From NCBI RefSeq assembly GCF_000820185.1, contig NZ_CDCA01000009.1, forward strand, positions 1 to 64,000: a DNA stretch of 64,000 nt, written 5' to 3'. Shown here one piece after another: positions 7,958-15,338 of this stretch. The notes under the pieces are model-generated. The model had not been told where the DNA came from. It saw only the letters and a program-made list of their open reading frames with translations, and searched no databases. Position numbers and translations under genes: made by a program. How positions within the stretch are numbered: the stretch's first letter is position 1; every line of letters starts with the position of its first letter. Source of the stretch: Aeromonas tecta (GTDB taxonomy: Bacteria > Pseudomonadota > Gammaproteobacteria > Enterobacterales > Aeromonadaceae).

Positions 7958-8857
7958 TCAGAGCCTGGCAACATCACCGTTCCCCATGAGGGCGGCGGCG
8001 TCGCTAAATTGCTGGCTCAGCCAGTGGCAGAGGGTGCGGCATTGGGGGCTATGTTCGCTCTCCTGATGTACCAGCATGCTCCATTGGGGCCCTTTTACGC
8101 GATGGGACGAGAGCGGCAGCAGCAGCCCCTGTTGTCTGGCCGGCAGGGAGAGCAGCTCGCTCACCAGTGCCACCCCTAGCCCGGCGCTGGCGGCATCTTG
8201 CAGCAGGCCGGGGTCGGAGAAGTTGAGCCCCTGGGTGCGCAGTTGCAGATCCTCGCCGCCTTTGAGGGTCCAGTGGTGCCAGTCCAGCTCCCGCTCCCCG
8301 TGCAAGGTGGTGCGCTCCGCCGCCGGTTGTGCCAGCACTGCCGGCGCCGCCACCGGCAGCAACTTATCCTCCAGCAACAACTGGTGGCGGCACTCGGCCT
8401 GAGCATCCAGATCGCTGCGCAGGGCGATGTCGATAGTCTGCTCGACCATGTTGGGGACCTCGTCGCTGGTGAACAGCCAGAGATCGATGCCGGGATGCTG
8501 GCGATGAAACTCCCCTAGCCGGGGCAGCAACCAGTGACGGGCCAGGGTGGTGGTGGTGTTGAGCACCAGCTGGTTCGGCTTGCGGTACTGCTCCAGTCGC
8601 TGGATCCCCACCGCCAGTTGCAGCAACACATCCTGGGTGGTGGACAGCAGATCCCGGCCCGCATCGGTGAGGGCCACAGATCGCCCCTGCCGGTAGAACA
8701 GCGGCTGGCCGAGCATCTCCTCAAGGGAGCGGATCTGCTGGCTGATGGCGGACTGGGTGAGGTGCAGCTCCTGGGCCGCCTGATGAAAACTGCCGAGCCT
8801 GGCGGCGGCCTCGAAGCCGCGCAGCACATTGAGGGGAGGCCAGTGTTTGAACATCAT
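7958..8857 (-). CDS. LysR-family regulator divergent from the agmatine cluster (GcvA/AmpR-like)
   Basis: A 299-residue protein with an N-terminal winged helix-turn-helix (FEAAARLGSFHQAAQELHLT, then QSAISQQIRSLE) and a C-terminal periplasmic-binding-fold effector domain. The opening PPLNVLRGFEAAARLGSF is typical of the GcvA/AmpR branch. It is divergent from aguA with a 116-base shared promoter region containing a perfect 7-3-7 palindrome, the usual geometry for a LysR regulator controlling its neighbour. The inducer may be agmatine or a putrescine precursor; this is inference from position. Two adjacent Met codons are possible starts. Confidence 0.85.
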   Translation of the reverse strand: MMFKHWPPLNVLRGFEAAARLGSFHQAAQELHLTQSAISQQIRSLEEMLGQPLFYRQGRSVALTDAGRDLLSTTQDVLLQLAVGIQRLEQYRKPNQLVLNTTTTLARHWLLPRLGEFHRQHPGIDLWLFTSDEVPNMVEQTIDIALRSDLDAQAECRHQLLLEDKLLPVAAPAVLAQPAAERTTLHGERELDWHHWTLKGGEDLQLRTQGLNFSDPGLLQDAASAGLGVALVSELLSLPARQQGLLLPLSSHRVKGPQWSMLVHQESEHSPQCRTLCHWLSQQFSDAAALMGNGDVARL

Positions 8858-8904
8858 TGATTAGCTCCGCTTATCACTTTTACCGAAAATCGATCGTTTG
8901 TTCG

Positions 8905-8939
8905 CCATCGTCAGGGGGAATAGTCTATTCCCATCGTCA
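8905..8939 (+). promoter_or_regulatory. Divergent operator region between the LysR gene and aguA
   Basis: GGGAATAGTCTATTCCC (8916-8932) is a perfect 17-base inverted repeat. It is bracketed by two direct copies of CCATCGTCA (8905-8913 and 8931-8939). The layout fits a LysR-type recognition and activation site pair. Confidence 0.5.
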
Positions 8940-8973
8940 ATGAACTTAATAGTACCTAATCAGAGAGGGTGAG

Positions 8974-10026
8974 ATGCGCGAGCAGGGAATGGTAGCAGCA
9001 GGCTGGTTTATGCCTGCCGAGTGGTGCCGACATGCGGCGACCTGGATGGTCTGGCCGCACAACAAGGCGCTGTGGGAGTCCGGTTGGGGCGTCACCCTGG
9101 CCGAGGTGCAGCAGGACTTCGCCCGGGTAGTCAATGCCATCGCCCGCTTCGAACCTGTCATGCTGGTGGTGGATCCCAGTGCCATGGCAGAGGCGCGCGC
9201 CCTCTGTGGCGAGCGGGTCACCCTGATCCCATTGCCGGTGGATGACAGCTGGTGCCGGGATTCGGGCCCGACCTTCATCTGCCACCCTGAACTCGGCACC
9301 GCCGGTATCAGCTGGCGCTTCAACGCCTGGGGCGGCAAGTCGGTCCACGGCCTGGACGAAGGGCTGGCGCGGCGCATCCTCAACAGCCTGGAGCTGGAGT
9401 GCATCGGTTGCTTCCTCGCCAACGAGGGGGGCGCCATCCATGTGGACGGTGAGGGCACCCTGATCACCACCGAATCCGTGCTGCTCAACAGCAACCGCAA
9501 CCCCGGCATGAACAAGCGGGAGATCGAGCAGATCTTCAGTCGCCTGCTCGGCATCGAGAAGACCATCTGGCTGCCGGGGGATCCGGATCACGTCACCGGC
9601 GACATGACGGACGGTCACGTGGACGGCGTCTGTGCCTTCAGCCGTCCCGGCCAGCTGCTGGTGGACGCGACTCTGGATGCAGGCTCCACCTATGGCCGGG
9701 TGGTGGCGGAGAATCGCCGCGCCCTGGCCCTGGCGACCGATGCCAGAGGTCGCAGCTTCGAGTGCCGCGAGCTGTTCGAGGCGAGCGAGGCGGTGGACGC
9801 CGAGGCCGAGGTGTTCTGTGCCTCCTACACCAACTTCTATCTCGCCAACGGCGCCATCATCATGCCCGCCTACGGTGTAGCAGCTGACGAGGCGGCGGGC
9901 GAGGTGCTGAGGCACGCCTTCCCGGACAGGCAGCTGGTGCCGGTGCGCATCAACCAGCTGGCCCACGGCGGCGGTGGCATTCACTGCATCACCCAGCAGC
10001 AGCCGGCCTGGCCACTGCAGGATTAA
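8974..10026 (+). CDS. aguA: Agmatine deiminase, cytoplasmic
   Basis: Hydrolyses agmatine to N-carbamoylputrescine and ammonia, the first step of the arginine-decarboxylase route to putrescine. The 350-residue protein has the penten fold of the guanidino-group-modifying enzymes. Visible landmarks are DDSWCRDSGPTF (about 90), EGGAIHVDGEGT (about 150), DGHVDGVC (about 213) and the nucleophile Cys338 in GGGGIHCIT. There is no signal peptide. The next gene encodes the enzyme for the following step. AGAGAGGGTGAG precedes the ATG. Confidence 0.95.
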   Translation: MREQGMVAAGWFMPAEWCRHAATWMVWPHNKALWESGWGVTLAEVQQDFARVVNAIARFEPVMLVVDPSAMAEARALCGERVTLIPLPVDDSWCRDSGPTFICHPELGTAGISWRFNAWGGKSVHGLDEGLARRILNSLELECIGCFLANEGGAIHVDGEGTLITTESVLLNSNRNPGMNKREIEQIFSRLLGIEKTIWLPGDPDHVTGDMTDGHVDGVCAFSRPGQLLVDATLDAGSTYGRVVAENRRALALATDARGRSFECRELFEASEAVDAEAEVFCASYTNFYLANGAIIMPAYGVAADEAAGEVLRHAFPDRQLVPVRINQLAHGGGGIHCITQQQPAWPLQD

Positions 10027-10092
10027 GGATTTGGACTGCCTCGCCGGGTGAGCCTGGCGAGGCGCCATAAGGCAATCAGGGAGGATGGGATC

Positions 10093-10992
10093 ATGAGTAA
10101 GATAGTCGTCGCAACCACACAGTTTGCGTGCAGCTGGGAGCTGGAGCGCAATCTGGATATGGCGGAGAGCCTGGTACGGGAAGCCGCCGCCAAGGGGGCC
10201 AACCTGGTGCTGTTACAGGAGCTGTTCGCCACGCCCTATTTCTGCATCGAGCAATACCACGGCCATCTGGCGCTGGCGGAGCGGTTCGAACAGAGCGGCA
10301 TACTGCGCCGCTTCTCGGCCCTGGCGCGTGAGCTGGGAGTGGTGCTGCCCATCAGCTGGTTCGAGCGCGCGGGCAACGCCTACTTCAACTCGCTGGCGAT
10401 GGCGGATGCGGATGGGCGACTGCTCGGGGTCTATCGCAAGACCCATATTCCCAACGCCATCGGCTATCAGGAGAAGGAGTATTTCAGTCCGGGCGACACC
10501 GGTTTTCGGGTCTGGGACACCGCCGCTGGCCGCATCGGGGTCGGCATCTGCTGGGATCAGTGGTTCCCGGAGGCGGCCCGTGCCATGGCGCTGCAGGGGG
10601 CCGAGCTGCTGCTCTATCCCACCGCCATCGGCTCCGAGCCGGGGGCGGCCGCGCTCGATTCGCGGGATCACTGGCAGCTGACCCAGCGCGGCCATGCCGC
10701 CGCCAACATCATGCCGGTGATCGCCGCCAACCGCATCGGCCGCGAGGTGGCGACCCAGGATCCCGAGCTGCAGATGCGCTTCTATGGCTCCTCCTTCATC
10801 ACGGATCACAAGGGGGCTCTGCTGGCCGAGGCGGACAGAGACAGTCAGGGGGTGCTGGTGCAGGCGCTGGACCTGGCCGCCATGGCCGAGGAGCGGCTGA
10901 GCTGGGGCATCTATCGGGATCGCCGTCCCGAGATGTATGGCGCCCTGCTGAGCCTGGACGGACGCAGCCACCAGGGAGGGCGTCCATCATGA
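10093..10992 (+). CDS. aguB: N-carbamoylputrescine amidase
   Basis: Converts N-carbamoylputrescine to putrescine, CO2 and ammonia. The 299-residue protein is a nitrilase-superfamily enzyme with the Glu-Lys-Cys triad visible as Glu43 (LLQELFATPYFC), Lys116 (YRKTHIP) and Cys153 (GICWDQWFPEAARAMAL). Start chosen at MSKIVVATTQ because GGGAGGATGGG lies just before it; an in-frame ATG 45 bases upstream has no such site. The stop codon overlaps the ATG of the following binding-protein gene (ATGA), so the two are translationally coupled. Confidence 0.95.
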   Translation: MSKIVVATTQFACSWELERNLDMAESLVREAAAKGANLVLLQELFATPYFCIEQYHGHLALAERFEQSGILRRFSALARELGVVLPISWFERAGNAYFNSLAMADADGRLLGVYRKTHIPNAIGYQEKEYFSPGDTGFRVWDTAAGRIGVGICWDQWFPEAARAMALQGAELLLYPTAIGSEPGAAALDSRDHWQLTQRGHAAANIMPVIAANRIGREVATQDPELQMRFYGSSFITDHKGALLAEADRDSQGVLVQALDLAAMAEERLSWGIYRDRRPEMYGALLSLDGRSHQGGRPS

Positions 10993-12086
10993 GCCCCCTC
11001 ACCAAGATAGCCATGGGGCTGACCCTGCTGCTGAGCGTCGGGGCCCAGGCCGAGGAGGCGCAGGAGGAGAAGGTGCTGCGCCTCTACAACTGGTCCGATT
11101 ATTTTGCCCCCGATACCCTGAGCGCCTTTACCAAGGAGACCGGGATCCGGGTCATCTACGACGTGATGGACAGCAGCGAGACCCTGGAGGCCAAGCTGAT
11201 GGCGGGTCGCAGCGGGTATGACCTGATCTTCCCCGGCGATACGGTGGCGGAGCGCCTGATGCGGGCGGGCAGTCTGCGGCCGCTCGACAAGAGCAAGTTG
11301 CAGCACCTCGGCGACATAGACCCCGAGCTGGTGCGGTTGCAGCAGGCCTATCCCCATGCGAAGGAGGCGGTGGTGCCCTACACCTGGGGCACCATAGGGC
11401 TCACCTACAATGCGGACGCGATCAAGCAGAGGATGCCGGATGCCCCGGTCAACAGCCTGGACATGCTGTTCAAGCCCGAGCTGGCGGCGAAATTTGCGGA
11501 TTGCGGCATCTCGGTCGTCGACTCTCCCGACGAGGTGCTGGCGGTGGTGCTGCACTATCTGGGGCGGGATCCGCGCAGCGGCAAGGCCGACGATCTGGAG
11601 GCGGCGCTGGCCCTGCTCAAAGGGTTCAAGCCCTATATCCGCAAGTTCCAGTCCCAGCCGGTAACCCAGCTGGTGAACGGCGATCTCTGCCTCTCCCTTG
11701 GTTACAGCGGTGACATGACCCAGGCGAGGCGGGCCGCCACCGAGGCGGGCAAAGCCATCGACTTTGAGTACCGGCTGCCCAAGGAGGGGAGCACCATCTG
11801 GATGGACACCATGGCGATCCCGACGGATGCCCCCCATCCTGAGTATGCCTATGCTTTCATCAACTTCGTGATGCGTCCTGCCAACATGGCAGCCATCACC
11901 AACAGCACCGGCTATCCGACCGCCAGTGCCAAGGCCAAACCCATGGTGGATACCACCATGACGAGCAACCCGGATATTTACCTGGATGAGGCCAGCTACC
12001 AGCGGCTCATTCCGGGCAAAGACATTGCACAATCCCAGATGCGTGCCCGCATGCGAGCCTGGACTCGCTTCAAGAGCAGCCTCTGA
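10989..12086 (+). CDS. Periplasmic polyamine-binding protein, PotF/PotD-like
   Basis: A 365-residue extracellular solute-binding protein. Residues 1-21 form a Sec signal peptide ending AQA. The mature part opens with LRLYNWSDYFAPDTLSAF, the typical start of PotD/PotF polyamine receptors. The aromatic binding-site region NGDLCLSLGYSGDMTQA and STIWMDTMAIPTDAPH are also typical of PotF. It should capture putrescine, agmatine or spermidine. No ABC permease or ATPase gene is adjacent, so it either uses a transporter encoded elsewhere or acts as a sensor. It overlaps aguB by four bases and precedes the exported agmatine deiminase, so all three share one operon. Confidence 0.88.
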   Translation: MSPLTKIAMGLTLLLSVGAQAEEAQEEKVLRLYNWSDYFAPDTLSAFTKETGIRVIYDVMDSSETLEAKLMAGRSGYDLIFPGDTVAERLMRAGSLRPLDKSKLQHLGDIDPELVRLQQAYPHAKEAVVPYTWGTIGLTYNADAIKQRMPDAPVNSLDMLFKPELAAKFADCGISVVDSPDEVLAVVLHYLGRDPRSGKADDLEAALALLKGFKPYIRKFQSQPVTQLVNGDLCLSLGYSGDMTQARRAATEAGKAIDFEYRLPKEGSTIWMDTMAIPTDAPHPEYAYAFINFVMRPANMAAITNSTGYPTASAKAKPMVDTTMTSNPDIYLDEASYQRLIPGKDIAQSQMRARMRAWTRFKSSL

Positions 12087-12103
12087 ACCTCAGGAGTAGA
12101 AAG

Positions 12104-13225
12104 ATGTTTTCCCGACGCCATGTATTGAAACAGCTAGTCGCCCTTGGCGCCATTGCCGGGTTTGGCAGCCTGCCCGGTGCCCGCTCGGCCTTTGCCGCCG
12201 GCGAGACCAGTGTCGCCGGCCGCTACCACATGCCGGAAGAGTCCTCGCCCCAGGCTCAGGTCTGGGTAGCCTTCGGTGCTAACAGCGATATCTGGGGTCG
12301 TAACTACAAGGATGTGCAGGCCACCATAGGCAGGCTGGTCAAGGCCATGACCCCCTACACCCAGGTGTGCGTGCTCTGTCACGAGGAGGAGGAGGATCTG
12401 GCGCGCCAGCTGTGCGGCGAGCACAACACCCGCTTCATCAACGCCGAGCTGGACGACATCTGGCTGCGCGATACCGGCGGCGTCTTCGTACAGGATGAGC
12501 AGGGGGCGCTCGGGTTGGTGGACTTCAACTTCAACGGTTGGGGCGACAAGCAGGAGCACAGCTATGACGCCAGGGTCGCCACCCTGGTGGGCACACAGAC
12601 CGATGCCCACCGTCTGCAGAGCGAGCTCATCGGCGAGGGAGGTGGCATCGAAGTGGACGGCAACGGCACCGCCATCATGACCGAGAGCAGCTGGATCAAC
12701 AGCAACCGCAATCCGGGCCTCAGCAAGGCGCAAGTGGAGGCGGAGCTCAAGCTCAACCTGGGGCTGCGCAAGATCATCTGGCTGCCGGGGATCAAGGGCA
12801 AGGACATCACCGACGCTCACGTGGACTTCTACGCCCGCTTCGTGCGCCCCGGGGTGGTGGTGATCAACATGGACAACGATCCCGCCTCCTACGACTACAA
12901 GGTGACCCGCCAGCACCTGGCCATCTTGCAGCAGGCGACGGACGCCGATGGCAACAAGCTGGAGCTGCATCAGCTGCCGCCCCCCCTGGGTGGGCGAGAC
13001 AATAAATTCAGCCGCAGCCCGGACTTTGCCGCTGGTTACATCAACTACCTGCCGATCAACGGCGCCGTCATCACCCCCCAGTTCGGTGATGCCAAGGCCG
13101 ACCGTTACTGCCGGGATCTGCTGGCCCGCCTCTATCCGGGTCGCAAGATAGTGCAGATCGACATCGATCCGGTTGCAGCAGGTGGTGGTGGCATTCACTG
13201 CATTACCCTGCATCAACCTGCCTGA
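12104..13225 (+). CDS. Second agmatine deiminase with a Tat export signal
   Basis: A 373-residue paralogue of the first agmatine deiminase in the same operon. The first 32 residues carry a twin-arginine signal (SRRHVLK, then a hydrophobic stretch ending SAFAA), absent from aguA. The catalytic apparatus appears complete: DDIWLRDTGGVF, EGGGIEVDGNGT, DAHVDFYARF and nucleophile Cys366 in GGGGIHCIT. It should act as a folded periplasmic enzyme, producing N-carbamoylputrescine outside the inner membrane. The PotF-like receptor gene directly upstream suggests capture of agmatine or its product. CAGGAG precedes the ATG. Substrate could also be another guanidino compound; the family assignment is firm. 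Confidence 0.9.
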   Translation: MFSRRHVLKQLVALGAIAGFGSLPGARSAFAAGETSVAGRYHMPEESSPQAQVWVAFGANSDIWGRNYKDVQATIGRLVKAMTPYTQVCVLCHEEEEDLARQLCGEHNTRFINAELDDIWLRDTGGVFVQDEQGALGLVDFNFNGWGDKQEHSYDARVATLVGTQTDAHRLQSELIGEGGGIEVDGNGTAIMTESSWINSNRNPGLSKAQVEAELKLNLGLRKIIWLPGIKGKDITDAHVDFYARFVRPGVVVINMDNDPASYDYKVTRQHLAILQQATDADGNKLELHQLPPPLGGRDNKFSRSPDFAAGYINYLPINGAVITPQFGDAKADRYCRDLLARLYPGRKIVQIDIDPVAAGGGGIHCITLHQPA

Positions 13226-13264
13226 TATTCTGCAATGGCTGGCTATGCCAGACTGAAATACTAA

Positions 13265-13286
13265 ATGGGGCGCCTCGGCGCCCCAT
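13265..13286 (+). terminator. Perfect hairpin between convergent genes
   Basis: ATGGGGCGCC/GGCGCCCCAT forms a 10-bp stem with a 2-base loop. No T-run follows on either strand, but its place between two convergent genes suggests transcript-end protection or termination. Confidence 0.5.
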
Positions 13287-13317
13287 GTCATTGCTGTCGT
13301 CCGATGGCGCGACTGGG

Positions 13318-14022
13318 TCAGATCCCCGTCATACCGATCTCGTCGAGCTGAACGTGGGCGGGTTGGCGCAGGGTGTAGAGTACGGCCTCGGCCAGATCCT
13401 CGACCTGCAACCAGCCGGGCTTGCGCTCACTAGGGCAGGCCGGGGGCGGCACCTGCACCAGACCGGGGCAGAGGGTGTGTACCCGTATGCCCTGATGCTG
13501 CACCTCTTCGCGCAGCGCCTTGGCAAATCCCAGCACGGCAAACTTGGCGGCGCAGTAGACGTTGGCCCTGGCATAGCCGTTTTTGGCGGCCTGGGAGGCG
13601 ATGTTGATGATGGTGCCGTGGCGCCGGGCCAGCATGTCCGGTAGGCAGGCCTGGGTCAGCAGGAAGCTGCCCTTGGCGCAGGTGTTCATCACCCTGTCCC
13701 ACTCGGATTCCGGCAGATCCTGCACCAGATAGTCGCTGCCGACCCCGCTGTTGTTGATCAGCAGATCGATGGGGCCGAGCAGGGCGCTGGCCTGAGCGTG
13801 CTGGGCGCGGACCTGAGGGCCATCGCACACATCCAGTACCAGGGGCAGTACTCTCACCCCGTACTTCGCGCTAAGGCGAGCGGCCTCTTGCTCCAGCAGG
13901 GACTGGCGACGGGACGCCAAAATCAGCTCCACTCCCTGACTGGCCAGTGCCTCGGCGATGGCCAGTCCGATCCCGCTCGCGCCGCCGCTTACCAGGGCTC
14001 GTGTTGCTCTCAGTTCGTTCAT
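13318..14022 (-). CDS. Short-chain dehydrogenase/reductase
   Basis: A 234-residue classical SDR oxidoreductase. It has the NAD(P) loop GGASGIG (residues 13-19), NNSG in the central sheet, a catalytic Ser in NIASQAAKNGY, and the YxxxK motif as YCAAK. The Arg pair in LASRRQSL after strand two suggests NADP. Substrate is unknown; the sequence resembles 3-oxoacyl or serine/3-hydroxy acid reductase-like SDRs. It is a single gene with its own promoter region, which contains two GAAC-N4-GTTC elements 32 bases apart. Confidence 0.85.
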   Translation of the reverse strand: MNELRATRALVSGGASGIGLAIAEALASQGVELILASRRQSLLEQEAARLSAKYGVRVLPLVLDVCDGPQVRAQHAQASALLGPIDLLINNSGVGSDYLVQDLPESEWDRVMNTCAKGSFLLTQACLPDMLARRHGTIINIASQAAKNGYARANVYCAAKFAVLGFAKALREEVQHQGIRVHTLCPGLVQVPPPACPSERKPGWLQVEDLAEAVLYTLRQPAHVQLDEIGMTGI

Positions 14023-14098
14023 CTTGTGTTCCTCCGAAATGGTGGAGGCATTGTGGCGGGGGGCGACTCGGGAGGGTAGAGGGGAGGCGGCGTTGGCT

Positions 14099-14143
14099 CG
14101 AACTCTGGTTCGGATTTGGGGTAGACAGTTCGAACTTTGGTTC
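14099..14143 (-). promoter_or_regulatory. Two copies of CGAACTYTGGTTC upstream of the SDR gene
   Basis: CGAACTCTGGTTC and CGAACTTTGGTTC lie 32 bases apart, each a short inverted repeat (GAAC-N4-GTTC). The three-turn spacing suggests a dimeric regulator binding one DNA face, 77-120 bases upstream of the SDR start codon. Confidence 0.4.
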
Positions 14144-14153
14144 TAGGCTGATG

Positions 14154-14176
14154 CCGGCAGTTTTTCAAACTGCCGG
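14154..14176. other. Perfect 10-bp hairpin
   Basis: CCGGCAGTTT/AAACTGCCGG with a 3-base loop. It sits between the SDR promoter and the terminator of the next minus-strand gene and has no T-run. Role unknown. Confidence 0.35.
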
Positions 14177-14200
14177 AGCACAGCCGTTGATCTTGAAAGA

Positions 14201-14227
14201 AAAACGCCGCCCAAGGGGCGGCGTTTT
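14201..14227 (-). terminator. Terminator of the AI-2E family gene
   Basis: On the minus strand AAAACGCCGCCC pairs with GGGCGGCGTTTT and the T-run continues into TTTCTTTC. It begins four bases after the stop codon of the upstream minus-strand gene. Confidence 0.88.
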
Positions 14228-14230
14228 GCA

Positions 14231-15322
14231 TCATGGCAGCGCCTTGTCCTGAGGCGGCGCCACCAGCTTGTCGCTGGCGGGGTGATCATCTTCCTTGATC
14301 CAGGCATCGAGCAGGGTGTAGCCCACCGCCAGCACCACGGGGCCGATGAAGAGGCCGATGATGCCCATGGCCAGCAGGCCGCCGATGACCCCGACCAGGA
14401 TCAGGATCAGCGGCAAGTCGGCGCCGCGCTTGATGAGGAAGGGGCGCAGGAAGTTGTCCATGGTGCCTGCCAGCAGGGACCACACCAGCAGGAAGGTGCC
14501 CCAGGTGGTATCACCGGTCCAGTAGAGGTAACCGACGCTGGCGATCAGCACCGGGAAGGGGCCAATCTGGGCCACGATCAGCAGGAACATCAGCACTACC
14601 AGAATCATGGTGTAGGGAATGCCCGCGATCATCAGGCCGAGCCCGGCCACCGACGATTGCACCAGGGCGGTGACCACGACCCCCATGGCGACGGCGCGGA
14701 TGGCCTGGGAGGCCAGCACGGTGGCGTTGTCACCACGCTGTCCCGCCAGTCGGTGGGCGAAGCGGCGAATGCCGTCGGCGGCCTTCTCCCCCGAGTGGTA
14801 GAGCAGGCCACAGATGGCCACGGTCAGCAGGAAGTGGACGAACAGCAGGCCGAGGTTGCCCGCTTGGGCCGCCAGCCAGCGAGCGGTTTGACCGAAATAG
14901 GGTGCCAGCTTGGCGAACAGCACCTGACCGCCACTCGCCAGGATCTGCTGCCAGAACTCGAACAGCTTGTCACCGACCAGCGGGACCTGTTGCAACCAGA
15001 GCAGCTCGGGGGGCGGCGAGTGGCTGATCTGGGTGCCGAGCTCGATCAGCATGGGCGCCTTCTCCGCCACGTTGGCCAGCGCCATGAACAGGGGAATGAC
15101 AAACATCAGCAACAAGATGCTGCTCATCAGCAGGGCCGCCAGGGCCCGCTTGCCCCACAGCAGGCGCTGGACCATCTGCATCAAGGGCCAGGTGGCGATG
15201 GTGATCATGGTGGCCCACACCAGGGCAGGCAGGAAGGGGCGCAGCACCATGAAGCACGAGACGATGAGCAGGCTGAGGAACAGCACCCCAAGAGTTACCT
15301 TGGCCAAATCCACTTTTTTCAT
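14231..15322 (-). CDS. AI-2E family inner-membrane protein (YdiK/PerM-like)
   Basis: A 363-residue membrane protein with two N-terminal hydrophobic segments, a soluble stretch (about 85-140), and further helices to the C terminus, the pattern of the AI-2E transporter family. The signature regions are PFLPALVWATMITIATWPL near the start and VGVIGGLLAMGIIGLFIGPV near the end. Members include TqsA (autoinducer-2 export), PerM and YdiK; this one is closest in style to YdiK. The transported compound is unknown and many members act as sodium/proton-linked exchangers. The next upstream minus-strand gene (NUDIX-PAP2) ends 16 bases before its start, so the two may be co-transcribed. Confidence 0.85.
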   Translation of the reverse strand: MKKVDLAKVTLGVLFLSLLIVSCFMVLRPFLPALVWATMITIATWPLMQMVQRLLWGKRALAALLMSSILLLMFVIPLFMALANVAEKAPMLIELGTQISHSPPPELLWLQQVPLVGDKLFEFWQQILASGGQVLFAKLAPYFGQTARWLAAQAGNLGLLFVHFLLTVAICGLLYHSGEKAADGIRRFAHRLAGQRGDNATVLASQAIRAVAMGVVVTALVQSSVAGLGLMIAGIPYTMILVVLMFLLIVAQIGPFPVLIASVGYLYWTGDTTWGTFLLVWSLLAGTMDNFLRPFLIKRGADLPLILILVGVIGGLLAMGIIGLFIGPVVLAVGYTLLDAWIKEDDHPASDKLVAPPQDKALP

Positions 15323-15338
15323 AGCTATAGCATTCCCT

